30,350 bases of DNA from Nitrospira sp. (GTDB taxonomy: Bacteria; Nitrospirota; Nitrospiria; Nitrospirales; Nitrospiraceae). Each line of letters starts with the position of its first letter. The first letter of the stretch is position 1. Position numbers and translations under genes: made by a program. Under the pieces are notes generated by a model. The model ran no database searches. It saw only the letters and a program-made list of their open reading frames with translations, and had not been told where the DNA came from. The stretch lies in contig JAJFBJ010000050.1 in the NCBI GenBank assembly GCA_020697375.1, forward strand, positions 1 through 30,350. The letters are read 5' to 3'. Of the stretch, positions 8,634 through 17,503 are shown piece after piece.

Positions 8634-9863
8634 TCACTGATCATGGGGGATTAAGGCCGCCCCCAATTCAGCGTGAACACGGACCACTTCCTTCACCCAC
8701 CGATGGTGAGAAAATAATTGTTGGTAGCGGGATCGAGACGACTCGCCGAACTTCTTGGCAAGCGCGTGATCTTGGATAAGCATGAACAACTTCTGGGCCA
8801 TACCCTCCTCGTCAGTCACCGGCACGACAAAGCCGGTCTCTCCATCGACCACAGACTCCGGCAAACCGCCAATATCCGACACGACCGCAGGAATACCGAA
8901 CTGCATGGCATCTAGCACCGAGATACCGTGGCTCTCCACAAGACTTGGCTGAAAATAGAGAGACGCACGCCGATACAACCCGCCGACATCTTCCTGGAAG
9001 CCGAGAAATTGAACATTTTCGCCAAGACCAGAATTGCGAGCAAGTTCTCTGTACTGTTCTAATAGGTCTCCGTCACCCGCCCAAATAAATGAACAACCAA
9101 GACCAGCCCCAGCAGCCGCATGAATCACCCGCTTCGCCACGCGAAACCACCCAGCAGGATTCTTATGCTGGGCTACATGTCCCAGCGTTAACACGATCAC
9201 TCTCTGTCGGTCGTCAGCCGCATCCGCCATAATCGCTTTTTTACGGTCAACGTATCCACTATTGTAAATAACACACACCGTACCCTCTCGCACTGTACCG
9301 CCGAACCATACCCTTTTAATACACTCGGAAGAGAACCGGGAGACTGTCACGATGCGTTTCCTGTCCGACGAGAACAGGCTCCGAAACAAAAACTGCTTCA
9401 GCCTCTTAGGCCACTTCACCACTCTACCGAGTTCAGGATATGTGTGGGCGACGTAAAGAAATCGTCCCGGTACTGCGGCGAGTCCCAAGAATTGTCCCGG
9501 CGTGCCATTCGAAACAACTACCATGTCGGCCTTATGGCGCCTCAAGAAACCGTAATAGCAATAGAGGTCAAACATCTCGGAACAGGGGAAATGATTCCAT
9601 ACGCTACCCAAACCCTTCGGGCGCTCCGGAAACAGGCAGACGCGCGTCTCCATTTTTTCGAGAAATACTTGCATGCGGGGGTCTACCTGCACCGTCGTCA
9701 ACCCGACCACCACTTCCAATCCGGAAGAGCGGTACAGTTCAATCAACCGCGTAAAGAACGTACGGGTTCCTCCAAAAGAACTAAACTCTGCAATCACAAG
9801 AATCTTAAACAAGGGATAATCGACTCGTCTGTCCGGTCCAATTAAGAGACATACTTCCCGCAT
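8634..9863 (-). CDS. Glycosyltransferase family 4, E-x7-D variant
   Basis: GT-B glycosyltransferase of 409 residues. ILVIAEFSSFGGTRTF (21-36) is the N-terminal acceptor loop. VLTLGHVAQHKNPAGW (224-239) opens the donor domain, FIWAGDGDLLEQY follows, and VESHGISVLDAMQFGIPAVVSD (from 309) is the donor site. In this site the usual second glutamate of the E-x7-E motif is Asp318, while Glu310 is kept. Asp at this place is seen in some active GT4 enzymes, so this is no proof of loss of function. The ATG at 9863 lacks a clear ribosome-binding site, and the first 18 residues are less conserved-looking, so a start nearer residue 18 cannot be excluded. It is 42 bases downstream of the next GT2 gene and probably co-transcribed with it. 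Confidence 0.88.
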   Translation of the reverse strand: MREVCLLIGPDRRVDYPLFKILVIAEFSSFGGTRTFFTRLIELYRSSGLEVVVGLTTVQVDPRMQVFLEKMETRVCLFPERPKGLGSVWNHFPCSEMFDLYCYYGFLRRHKADMVVVSNGTPGQFLGLAAVPGRFLYVAHTYPELGRVVKWPKRLKQFLFRSLFSSDRKRIVTVSRFSSECIKRVWFGGTVREGTVCVIYNSGYVDRKKAIMADAADDRQRVIVLTLGHVAQHKNPAGWFRVAKRVIHAAAGAGLGCSFIWAGDGDLLEQYRELARNSGLGENVQFLGFQEDVGGLYRRASLYFQPSLVESHGISVLDAMQFGIPAVVSDIGGLPESVVDGETGFVVPVTDEEGMAQKLFMLIQDHALAKKFGESSRSRYQQLFSHHRWVKEVVRVHAELGAALIPHDQ

Positions 9864-9905
9864 GGACGCAATTACAGCGTCACGGTAATGCCCTCAAGCC
9901 ACAAT

Positions 9906-10952
9906 CTACTTCCGGCCACTTCTTCCCTCTGCTCCACGCATCGCTCCCATGCCACAGGTTATCCAGAAACGCACCATTCCCCTGGTAGACATGCGCCACT
10001 CACCGGCTAACGGAGAATCCCAGAACTGCCGCCATGCAAAAAACCCATGCCGTGACGCCATGCGGCATATACCGTACCAACGTTCCGCCAAGACGTTTTT
10101 GAATGCTTTCTCCGGATATACCTTTGCGCGTGCATTGGCGTCGGCCAATCGATGCAACCATCCCGCAGATGCGTTAACAAAATTCCGATCTCCGAGAAAA
10201 TGAAATTTCACGCCAATAGTCGTATGAAGCTCTCTTTCGGCTTCACTTGGCTGAATGCCAAGCTTCATCAGTTGCCGTTCCTGGATCTCCCATACAGCGC
10301 ATCCCCCCATGAGCGGATTGACATTGGAAATTTGATCCGCATGCACTCGGTAAAACGTCAGGACCTTCGGAATGTTGGCCACTTCAGCGTACTGCGACAC
10401 TCGCTCCCACATGTCATAATCTTCTGCGAGAGGGAACCGATCATCGAAACGAAGTCCGAACCTCATCAATACCGCACGACGAACCATAGCCGCAGAAGTG
10501 GCAATCGGGTCGTCGAACAACATTCGTGAGCGGAGCACACCCGCTTCCGTTGGATATCGCCACACTTCGCCGGTCTTATTTCCGATCGTTTTGACCCAAC
10601 TACCACATAACGCCACAGACTGGTGCGTGTCGAGGAATTCGACCTGCTCGGCTAACCGCGTCGGCGCGCTCACGTCGTCGCAATCCAACCAGGCCAGATA
10701 CTCACCGACGGCCTCAGACAGTCCGACATTTCTGACTTTAGCAAGTCCAAGATTCATACGGTTCTGGATCAGTCGTATCCGTGGGTTCCGATAGGCTCGA
10801 ATGATCTCCGCGCTTGCATCAGTCGACGCATCATTGATGATAAGGAGCTCATAGTCAGAAAAATCCTGCCCGAGCACACTATCAACCGCCTCACGGAGGT
10901 AACGCTCGCCGTTGTAGACAGGCATGACAACGCTGACCTTCGGTCGATTCAC
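9906..10952 (-). CDS. Glycosyltransferase family 2
   Basis: GT-A inverting glycosyltransferase of about 348 residues. VSVVMPVYNGERYLREAVDSV is near the start. LLIINDASTDASAEII, AKVRNVGLSEAVGEY and the metal-binding AWLDCDDVS follow, then SAAMVRRAVLMRFG and PLAEDYDMWERV, all in GT2 order. The open frame continues to 11459, but that extension is the shadow of the upstream gene. Two starts fit. A GTG at 10952 lies 4 bases past the upstream stop codon and has GAGGG 9 bases before it. An ATG at 10973 overlaps the upstream gene by 17 bases. The GTG is chosen for its spacing. Donor and acceptor are not predictable. Confidence 0.86.
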   Translation of the reverse strand: MNRPKVSVVMPVYNGERYLREAVDSVLGQDFSDYELLIINDASTDASAEIIRAYRNPRIRLIQNRMNLGLAKVRNVGLSEAVGEYLAWLDCDDVSAPTRLAEQVEFLDTHQSVALCGSWVKTIGNKTGEVWRYPTEAGVLRSRMLFDDPIATSAAMVRRAVLMRFGLRFDDRFPLAEDYDMWERVSQYAEVANIPKVLTFYRVHADQISNVNPLMGGCAVWEIQERQLMKLGIQPSEAERELHTTIGVKFHFLGDRNFVNASAGWLHRLADANARAKVYPEKAFKNVLAERWYGICRMASRHGFFAWRQFWDSPLAGEWRMSTRGMVRFWITCGMGAMRGAEGRSGRK

Positions 10953-10956
10953 GATT

Positions 10957-12003
10957 CTACGCCCTCGCCTCATCCTGTCGTCTGACCAACTGAAACGGCA
11001 CTTCCTGATGGGTCGATTCGGGGCGCGTACCTCGCAACGCTCGATAGTCCATGCACATCCCCTGCTGCCACGCCTCCAACAGGGTTTCCTGATGAAGGCC
11101 TCCGAACCGATTCGGAAACTCGTCTTGCACTCTGTTACAAGGAATATTGACAATAATGGGATTGCGATAGCAAACACCCTCGCGCCGCGAGAACAGTTTG
11201 TTGAACACCTGCAGACAAGATTCGAGAGAATTTGGTGATTGGAATGAAATGACGCTCGCCATAGCGGATATTTCATTGGTATCGAACAGATGACCATCCA
11301 AGGAAATTGGATACCCCCACTCCAACTGTCCTTTCTCCCATCGCCATCGCAACTTGTCCTTTCCCTGGACATCAGCATACGGCAGCCATGGAGGCAAGCC
11401 TTGATGTTTCGATACGACATAGCTCTTTGATAGGCAAGCTCCCAACCGCAAACTGGCAACCTGTCTTGCAGGGTCTACCCTGGCGAAGTCCGCTAGATCA
11501 ACTCGGTCGATGAATAGGTCATCGTCGACAAGAAAGAACATCTTGTCGGACTTCACACCATCAAGTATTTCGAGTGTTTGCTCGCCAAAGGTAACCGATG
11601 TTCGTTGTCTCACAAACCTTACAGCACGTGACGCGAACAATGCCGAGACCTGCTCGTAAGCCGCCTGATGCTGCCCATTCGAAAAAAAATAGAGAACTGT
11701 GACTGGGACGGGAGGCTGGGCACACTCAAAGTACGAGGACAGGAGAGCATGTAACTGAAGTGCACGGTCTTTGCTGAACACGATGCATTCCGCTGCGAAC
11801 TGCGTGCCCCGTGGACTGAGCCTTGTCTCCGCCTCATACAGGGAGATGAGCGCTTCCAACTCCTTTTCGACCGCCTCTAATTGCCGCCCATCGACGGCAT
11901 CCCGCCACACCATGCATCCTAACTTCCGTCGAATCGCCGCGATTATGATGTCGAGAAAACTTGGACCTGCTTTCTTAAGCACATCCACAATCTGCATATC
12001 CAT
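10957..12003 (-). CDS. Uncharacterised GT-A-like protein with DDD motif
   Basis: 348-residue protein that I place only loosely. CIVFSKDRALQLHALLSS (73-90) resembles the first strand and helix of GT-A glycosyltransferases. MFFLVDDDLFIDRVDL (155-170) looks like the metal-binding DxD strand, with three consecutive Asp. RLGACLSKSYVV and WGYPISLDGHLFDTNEI follow, as expected for an acceptor-side region. No signal peptide or membrane helix is visible. The N-terminal 60 residues contain an amphipathic, Glu-rich helix. The ATG at 12003 has a GGAG box six bases upstream. It directly precedes a GT2 gene and follows the GT2-GT9-like fusion, so a glycosyltransferase role is the best guess, though the activity is unproven and the family is not one I can name with certainty. 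Confidence 0.68.
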   Translation of the reverse strand: MDMQIVDVLKKAGPSFLDIIIAAIRRKLGCMVWRDAVDGRQLEAVEKELEALISLYEAETRLSPRGTQFAAECIVFSKDRALQLHALLSSYFECAQPPVPVTVLYFFSNGQHQAAYEQVSALFASRAVRFVRQRTSVTFGEQTLEILDGVKSDKMFFLVDDDLFIDRVDLADFARVDPARQVASLRLGACLSKSYVVSKHQGLPPWLPYADVQGKDKLRWRWEKGQLEWGYPISLDGHLFDTNEISAMASVISFQSPNSLESCLQVFNKLFSRREGVCYRNPIIVNIPCNRVQDEFPNRFGGLHQETLLEAWQQGMCMDYRALRGTRPESTHQEVPFQLVRRQDEARA

Positions 12004-12075
12004 CGCCTACTCCAATGTGTTCACCGGCGCGCCCCAATAGTTTGACTTGATCTCCGCATGGCCTGGCCGGTCCCA

Positions 12076-13674
12076 TCACCCAATATAGCGATATTCATTC
12101 TTGGTCGAATGATGGAACCGTCTCATCACGCCCTTTCCATATAGAACTACCGCCTTCTTTCCCAAAGCCGCACACAAAGTGGCTGTCCCGGTTGTCAGGC
12201 AATACACCCTACCTACCGAATGGAGAATGTCACAGAACTGCTCCAGCGACGTCGCACTGAGCCATGCCCCAAACCGGCCAATTGGCAAAGATGTATGGCG
12301 CGGCTCCATTTGAAAATCGACACCTATATGGTACCGACGAAAAAACGCCTCAATCTGTCCTGGTCGTATCTTCCCTGCATTCGATATGAAGTTAGGGTCA
12401 TAGAGAGTTTTGCCTGCTAGTTCCGGCCGAAACGTCGGTTTGTAAAACAATTCTGGCTCATGATTCCGGCACTCGTCGTCAATGTCGTAATACAGCATCA
12501 CTTCATCAAGAAAGTTGACCCCCTCGCGCGGCGCGCCGACGTCAGCGATGTCGCCTCGCAACGAAACGAATCCATCGACAAACGGATTACGGTCCCACAC
12601 TAACGGGCGAATTTCCGGGCTACGGAACTCTGAGAATTCCGATATGTACACGCCCTTATACCCGCCGCACTGTTTAGCAATTCTCGGAACGTGGCTATAA
12701 AACAAGTGATCGCCGAGACCACCATACTTGACCTGCAGAACCAGGCTGTTCTGCAGGCGCTCGACCGGAATTCTGACCGCGCTGTGTTGAGGGACCCTCC
12801 ATCCGTATCTGGCAGGCTTGAGCGCATAAGCTGCATTTGCCCCCACGGCTGTCGGCCGCCATTGGTCGAGTATGGATTCCTCTCCTAAGTGCTCGACATA
12901 ACTGGTCTTAGTGCAGAAGTTTCTCACTTTGAGTCGCCTGAACTTCTCGGTCATCAGGGTTTCGTCATCTTTATGTTCTTCGAAATACCCGAGCTTGAGA
13001 AGATCCTCCTTGAAGTAGAGGTAATTCAGAGCTCCCATGCGCTCCTTCACTACGTAGGCCCCATCCGGGGACTCGTAGGTCCCCAGAATCCTATGGAACT
13101 CGCGGTCGCTCGAATTGAACGATGAGAAGGGACCGAGAATGTGGTCTCGATGATGTTCCTTGGCCCAGAGGCAAACCTTCAGCGTCTGGTCAAGCCACTC
13201 AGGATGAAAGAACGCGTCCGCATCACATGAGCCCAGAACGTCGAAGTCGTCAATCTCCATGAGCCTTTGCATAGCCTTATTAAAAGCCGCCCCCCACGAA
13301 TTATGTCCTTTCTCAGTATAGCTACGGACAATCTTGTATTTATGATCCCGTACCGTTTCAATGATTTCTCGCACCCTGGGATCTCTTGATCCATCATCCT
13401 GAATCAGGAACGTAATGTCGTAGCCATGAAGATTGGTTTGAAACAACGAATCGAGACACACCCGAAGATGTTCTGGTCGTTCATGAACCAACACCGCAAA
13501 ACCAATTTTGAAATTGACTCGCACGCGCTTCTCAAGCTGCATGGACATACCATGCCTGGCCCGAAAAGTTTCCACCTTTCTCCGAAGAGCGTCGTACCGG
13601 CTGTACATCGGTCCGAGCACCGATCCGAAATGGGGCAGACACCGCCTGTAAAGGAATCGAAGCACTTGCTTCAC
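12076..13674 (-). CDS. Two-domain glycosyltransferase: GT2 domain fused to GT9-like domain
   Basis: 532 residues, far longer than a single GT2. Residues about 55-290 are GT2: IGFAVLVHERPEHLRVCLDS (57-76), FLIQDDGSRDPRV and the metal-binding CDADAFFHPEW (150-160). From about residue 308 a second domain starts with LVLQVKYGGLGDHLFYSHVP (311-330). It later has VGRVYCLTTGTATLCAALG (487-505) followed by KKAVVLYGKG. This layout matches the first strand and donor loop of GT9/heptosyltransferase-like proteins. The protein may add two sugars in sequence, or the second domain may only bind the acceptor. The start is a GTG at 13674 with GGAGGG seven bases upstream. The upstream gene's stop ends one base before it, so translation is likely coupled. 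Confidence 0.82.
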   Translation of the reverse strand: MKQVLRFLYRRCLPHFGSVLGPMYSRYDALRRKVETFRARHGMSMQLEKRVRVNFKIGFAVLVHERPEHLRVCLDSLFQTNLHGYDITFLIQDDGSRDPRVREIIETVRDHKYKIVRSYTEKGHNSWGAAFNKAMQRLMEIDDFDVLGSCDADAFFHPEWLDQTLKVCLWAKEHHRDHILGPFSSFNSSDREFHRILGTYESPDGAYVVKERMGALNYLYFKEDLLKLGYFEEHKDDETLMTEKFRRLKVRNFCTKTSYVEHLGEESILDQWRPTAVGANAAYALKPARYGWRVPQHSAVRIPVERLQNSLVLQVKYGGLGDHLFYSHVPRIAKQCGGYKGVYISEFSEFRSPEIRPLVWDRNPFVDGFVSLRGDIADVGAPREGVNFLDEVMLYYDIDDECRNHEPELFYKPTFRPELAGKTLYDPNFISNAGKIRPGQIEAFFRRYHIGVDFQMEPRHTSLPIGRFGAWLSATSLEQFCDILHSVGRVYCLTTGTATLCAALGKKAVVLYGKGVMRRFHHSTKNEYRYIG

Positions 13675-13675
13675 A

Positions 13676-14824
13676 CTATGTCTCCCTCCATGAGGCGTCT
13701 AGAAACTTCACGGTCTGCTCGCACATTCGTGCTGAGCTAAACTCGTTTTGCACCGCTGATCTGTTACGGTTGCCCAAACGAGCTCGTTCGTTCTCGTCCT
13801 CTAACAATTGCACGATGGCTGTAGCGAGCGCTCCTTCATTTCCGGCCGGCACGTAGACGCCTGTATCGCCCAGGACCTCGCGAATGCCAGGAATGTCGCT
13901 GCCCACCACCGCCCTTCCCGCAGCCATGGCCTCAAGGACGGCGTTCGACAGACCTTCCGACTTCGACGCGTGAACGACCAAATCAATAGCATTGAGGAAG
14001 CCGGCAATATCGTCGATCCGATCGAGAAATATGACAGACCCGTCCAGCCCGGCTGAACTCACAAGCCGTTTCACCTCATCGACCCTCTCGATATTGAGCT
14101 GGTTTCCCACCAACAACAACTTTGCCCTTGCGTGCAACGAGTCAAGTACTTGACGCCACGCGCCGATCAGCGTTGGGTGATCCTTGAACGGGCTTATGTT
14201 TCCAATCATCGCCACGAGCAATTCGCCCTCATGCGCTGACAGACGCACTCTCCATTCCTGCCTCGAGCAGGATGGAGATGGCAGCGAAACACCATTATGA
14301 ATGGTGCGAATCCGTCCCTGCGGCACCTTCATAGATTCGGCCAGGAAACGAGCCGACCCCGACGAATTGGCCACAAAGGAATGGATCATCTTTGTGCTGA
14401 GATATTCAAGCCATCGTGCCTGCCGCTCCAGCCCTTCGTCGCGCTGACTCCATACGCACAACTTCACTCCGGCCAATTTCCAGGCCAGACCACACACAAC
14501 GTTTGGAGTCATCGTGTACGGCAACAAGATATCGGCTCTGGCTTCTCGTAGTCTTCTGATGAAGCGCGCCCACCTTCCTGGTAGCCCATATCGGCTGCCT
14601 CCCAGAGGCAGCGCAACGACATTCCATGGAATACCCTTCTCCTCGCACAGGGCTGCGACCTTACCAGGGCCATGAAATCCCCAGACCTGGACTTCCGCAC
14701 CAAGCTCACTCATCATGTACTCGGCAAGCATCAGACCTTGGCGCTCCGCGCCACCCAATTCCAGGCAACCGAAAAAAAAGATGATTCGCTTCCTTCTGAA
14801 CCGATCGGTTATCATACATTTCAC
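13676..14824 (-). CDS. Glycosyltransferase family 4
   Basis: GT-B glycosyltransferase of 382 residues. IIFFFGCLELGGAERQ (14-29) is the canonical GT4 start with the GGAER acceptor loop. RTIHNGVSLP marks the domain linker. LLVAMIGNISPFKDH (202-216) opens the donor half. Glu290...Glu298 in SEGLSNAVLEAMAAG form E-x7-E. The longest start is a GTG at 14824 with AGGA nine bases upstream; an ATG at 14815 is an alternative. The gene is divergent from the plus-strand FkbM gene, with only about 30 bases between their starts. It heads the left-hand run of minus-strand genes, so a promoter for that run must lie within or just upstream of this junction. Sugar specificity unknown. Confidence 0.92.
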   Translation of the reverse strand: MKCMITDRFRRKRIIFFFGCLELGGAERQGLMLAEYMMSELGAEVQVWGFHGPGKVAALCEEKGIPWNVVALPLGGSRYGLPGRWARFIRRLREARADILLPYTMTPNVVCGLAWKLAGVKLCVWSQRDEGLERQARWLEYLSTKMIHSFVANSSGSARFLAESMKVPQGRIRTIHNGVSLPSPSCSRQEWRVRLSAHEGELLVAMIGNISPFKDHPTLIGAWRQVLDSLHARAKLLLVGNQLNIERVDEVKRLVSSAGLDGSVIFLDRIDDIAGFLNAIDLVVHASKSEGLSNAVLEAMAAGRAVVGSDIPGIREVLGDTGVYVPAGNEGALATAIVQLLEDENERARLGNRNRSAVQNEFSSARMCEQTVKFLDASWRET

Positions 14825-14854
14825 AAAAATGAATCCTACAGCGGAGTCACAAGA

Positions 14855-15598
14855 ATGCTGAGATTCGTGAGGAAGTTGTTATCAAATACTTACGGGCCGG
14901 CACCCGATCCCACCACAATCGCTCACGCGGATGCTTTGAAATGGTCCAGGCACCGCCACGTGCAGTTTAACGAAGCCGTCAATGCGGTTCTTCCATATCT
15001 CAACAACAATGCTGCAATCTTCGATATCGGTGCAAACATTGGCTACTTCAGCCTCCTCCTTATGGAACGACTCCACTTTTCAGGGAAGGCTTACCTCTTC
15101 GAACCAGTACCCAACTTAGCGAGACTGTGCGAAGAAACGTTTCACAACACCGCTTATGACGTCACGATAAATCAGTTCGCTCTGAGCGATCAGGACACGG
15201 ACTTGAAAATGCTCGTCGACATGGACGGAAATATTGGCTGGAATACACTCATTGTAGAGAAAAAAACTGCGAACATGAAGCCAATCACGATTCATGCCCG
15301 GAGATTCGATTCACTGGCAATTCCACATCGACCGGATTTCATCAAAATTGATGTTGAGGGCAGCGAATACAAGGTACTCAGCGGAATGTTAACAAGCCTG
15401 AGCGCTTGGCGCCCGTTACCAGTCATTCTGTGCGAAGTAGGGTGGGGTAAGTCTCACCCCCATTGGCAAGAAGAGCTTGAGGTCTTCAACAATCTCGCAA
15501 AACTAGGCTATATGACATTTGACATTAACAAGCGTCCGATCAATCTTCTAGACCTAACTCATACATCCGACGTGTTGTTCTTGCCGTCATCTGCATAG
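14855..15598 (+). CDS. FkbM-family SAM-dependent methyltransferase
   Basis: Probable O-methyltransferase of a sugar hydroxyl, 247 residues. The SAM-binding loop is AAIFDIGANIGYFSLLL (53-69), with the acidic ribose-binding YLFEPVPNLARL after it. PDFIKIDVEGSEYKVLSGM (160-178) is the diagnostic FkbM motif. The frame is open from 14672, but that part overlaps the divergent GT4 gene and has no motifs. The ATG at 14855 has a GGAG box about 10 bases upstream and is chosen. It is the only convincing plus-strand gene in the window and looks more AT-rich than the rfb genes, both consistent with separate acquisition. It converges with the amidotransferase gene, the ends only 11 bases apart. It may cap or decorate the glycan. 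Confidence 0.88.
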   Translation: MLRFVRKLLSNTYGPAPDPTTIAHADALKWSRHRHVQFNEAVNAVLPYLNNNAAIFDIGANIGYFSLLLMERLHFSGKAYLFEPVPNLARLCEETFHNTAYDVTINQFALSDQDTDLKMLVDMDGNIGWNTLIVEKKTANMKPITIHARRFDSLAIPHRPDFIKIDVEGSEYKVLSGMLTSLSAWRPLPVILCEVGWGKSHPHWQEELEVFNNLAKLGYMTFDINKRPINLLDLTHTSDVLFLPSSA

Positions 15599-15609
15599 GT
15601 TTCTGTACT

Positions 15610-17469
15610 CTAATGGCACCTATCGCGCCTGGATTGATCCATCCACTCATCAAGAACAAGCAACAACCAAAGAGGTCCCACGAAGCGGTTGTCGATCAAT
15701 GCTTGAATCCCTTTCGTGTCGAAATATGTCCGTAGACCCGAATTCTGCGAGAACAGCCTCTCTTTTACATCACCCTTGATTCCCGATTCGTTAAAGAACC
15801 ATGTCTCCAAGGGAATCGAAAATCCTTGCTTGCGCCTATAGAGAAACGCCTTCGGATAATATTTTTCCAGCATCTTCTTGAGCAGCAACTTTCCCTGCCA
15901 CCGTCCGTCCGACCCCAAGGCCATGTTCAAAGACGCGGGAATAGTAGCGGCAAATTCCACAACTCTCTTGTCGACGAACGGCGTCCGTACTTCGAGACTG
16001 TTGGCCATACTCGCAATGTCTACCTTCGAGAGAATGTCGTAGGGCAAGTAGGTCTTCAGATCCATGTATTGGACTTTCTGGATGTCGGAACAGTGGCTCG
16101 TCCGGGAATACATCGTTTCAAAAACGTCCAAAGGACATGACAGCACATGCTTGAATTCCTCTCGCCATAACCCTGCTCTCAAGTCGCGAGACATATAATT
16201 CACCAAGCTGAGCCAATTGTCGACATGGTCTCGACGGCGTGATATCGGGGGATACCGGCGAGGAAGAATGCGACTGGCAAGCGGGTAGAGCCTCCTTTTC
16301 CAGGATGGCAGCCGTGATTGCGGATACAAATGTCCCATCCACTCAAGGTAGGATTGATAGCCGGCGAACAACTCATCACTCCCGTCACCCGATAGCACCA
16401 TCGGAACGTGTTCCCTGGCAAGCTTGGAAACGTAAAACATAGGGATAATGGAGCTATCACCAAACGGTTCTCCGGAATGGCGAACGAGTTCCGGAAGAAC
16501 GCCGAGAGCATCCGGTTCGAGGATTTCAGTGTGATGCTCCGTACCCCATCGCTCTGCAACCAATGAGGCATAACGCGATTCGTCGAATTCCGACGCCCGA
16601 AACCCGATACTAAAGGTCTTAATCGGACGATCGAGAAGCTGTGCCATATAGGTCACGACGGCACTGGAATCCACTCCTCCGGATAAGAAGGCCCCGAATG
16701 GCACGTCCGATACTAGATGCGCTTTGACAGACTCTGAAATGACATGCTCAAGCTCAGCCAGCCAGTCCTCCTCTGATCGTTGTGAACCGGGGCGAAACTG
16801 GATGTCCCAGTATTCATGAGGCCCATCAAGCGTTCCGTCGAACGTAATCGACATCCGATGCGCAGGCGGCAATTTGCGGATTTGCCGGAAGATGGAGCGA
16901 GGCGCGGGGATGTACTGCAGCCACAGATATTGATCGAGAGCCTGAAGATCAATGTCCAGAGGGATGTCTGGAAATGCTTTCAGCGCCTGTATTTCGGACC
17001 CGAATACAAAACATTCGTGATTCCAAAAATAGAAGAGCGGCTTGATTCCAAACTGATCACGCGCAAGAAAGACTCGGCGCCTTGCAAAATCAACGATGGC
17101 GAAGGCAAACATGCCTCGCAGGTGATTGACGCAATTGTCTCCCCATTTCTCGTAGGCATGAATAATTACTTCAGTATCGGAATGCGTCCGAAAAACATGG
17201 TTATCCGATTCGAGGGTTTGCCTGAGCTCACGAAAGTTGTAGATTTCGCCGTTAAAGGTGATCCATATCGATCCATCGTCATTGGACATGGGTTGTTTGC
17301 CCATCTCGGGATCGATGATAGACAACCGGCGATGACCGATGACGACGTTTTCCGCTGCCAGCAATCCATCACCGTCAGGACCTCGGTGAGCCAAGCGAGT
17401 AACCGCCTCGGAGATCTCCGATTTCTCAATGGGGCCGCGAAACCGGAGAAGACCGACTATTCCACACAT
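15610..17469 (-). CDS. asnB: Glutamine-hydrolysing asparagine synthetase-like amidotransferase
   Basis: Class II glutamine amidotransferase plus ATP-pyrophosphatase synthetase domain, 619 residues, normal for AsnB. Cys2 in MCGIVGLL is the glutaminase nucleophile. HRRLSI (46-51), FNGEIYN (72-78) and HSDTEVI (96-102) line the glutamine pocket. The PP-loop LSGGVDSS is at 262-269, and SGDGSDELFAGY and KVDIASMANSLEVRTPF complete the synthetase site. The complete active-site set implies an active enzyme. In polysaccharide loci such proteins are thought to amidate a sugar carboxylate (uronamide) or another carboxylated precursor; whether this one makes free asparagine instead cannot be told. The gene converges with the FkbM gene and lies 34 bases downstream of a methyltransferase. 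Confidence 0.93.
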   Translation of the reverse strand: MCGIVGLLRFRGPIEKSEISEAVTRLAHRGPDGDGLLAAENVVIGHRRLSIIDPEMGKQPMSNDDGSIWITFNGEIYNFRELRQTLESDNHVFRTHSDTEVIIHAYEKWGDNCVNHLRGMFAFAIVDFARRRVFLARDQFGIKPLFYFWNHECFVFGSEIQALKAFPDIPLDIDLQALDQYLWLQYIPAPRSIFRQIRKLPPAHRMSITFDGTLDGPHEYWDIQFRPGSQRSEEDWLAELEHVISESVKAHLVSDVPFGAFLSGGVDSSAVVTYMAQLLDRPIKTFSIGFRASEFDESRYASLVAERWGTEHHTEILEPDALGVLPELVRHSGEPFGDSSIIPMFYVSKLAREHVPMVLSGDGSDELFAGYQSYLEWMGHLYPQSRLPSWKRRLYPLASRILPRRYPPISRRRDHVDNWLSLVNYMSRDLRAGLWREEFKHVLSCPLDVFETMYSRTSHCSDIQKVQYMDLKTYLPYDILSKVDIASMANSLEVRTPFVDKRVVEFAATIPASLNMALGSDGRWQGKLLLKKMLEKYYPKAFLYRRKQGFSIPLETWFFNESGIKGDVKERLFSQNSGLRTYFDTKGIQALIDNRFVGPLWLLLVLDEWMDQSRRDRCH

Positions 17470-17503
17470 ATATTAGCTATCACTTCAGCGACAGATCTCA
17501 GCG

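Noticed and set aside
10974..11459. N-terminal extension of the GT2 gene that ends at 9906
   Set aside because: It lies entirely over the upstream GT-A-like gene and has no GT2 features; starts at 10952 or 10973 fit better.
14799..14810. 12-bp palindrome AACCGATCGGTT near the divergent gene starts, considered as an operator
   Set aside because: It lies within the first codons of the GT4 gene and is a single short palindrome; no second copy or known binding motif supports it.
14672..14854. N-terminal extension of the FkbM methyltransferase
   Set aside because: It overlaps the divergent GT4 coding region; the ATG at 14855 has a GGAG box and precedes the conserved region.
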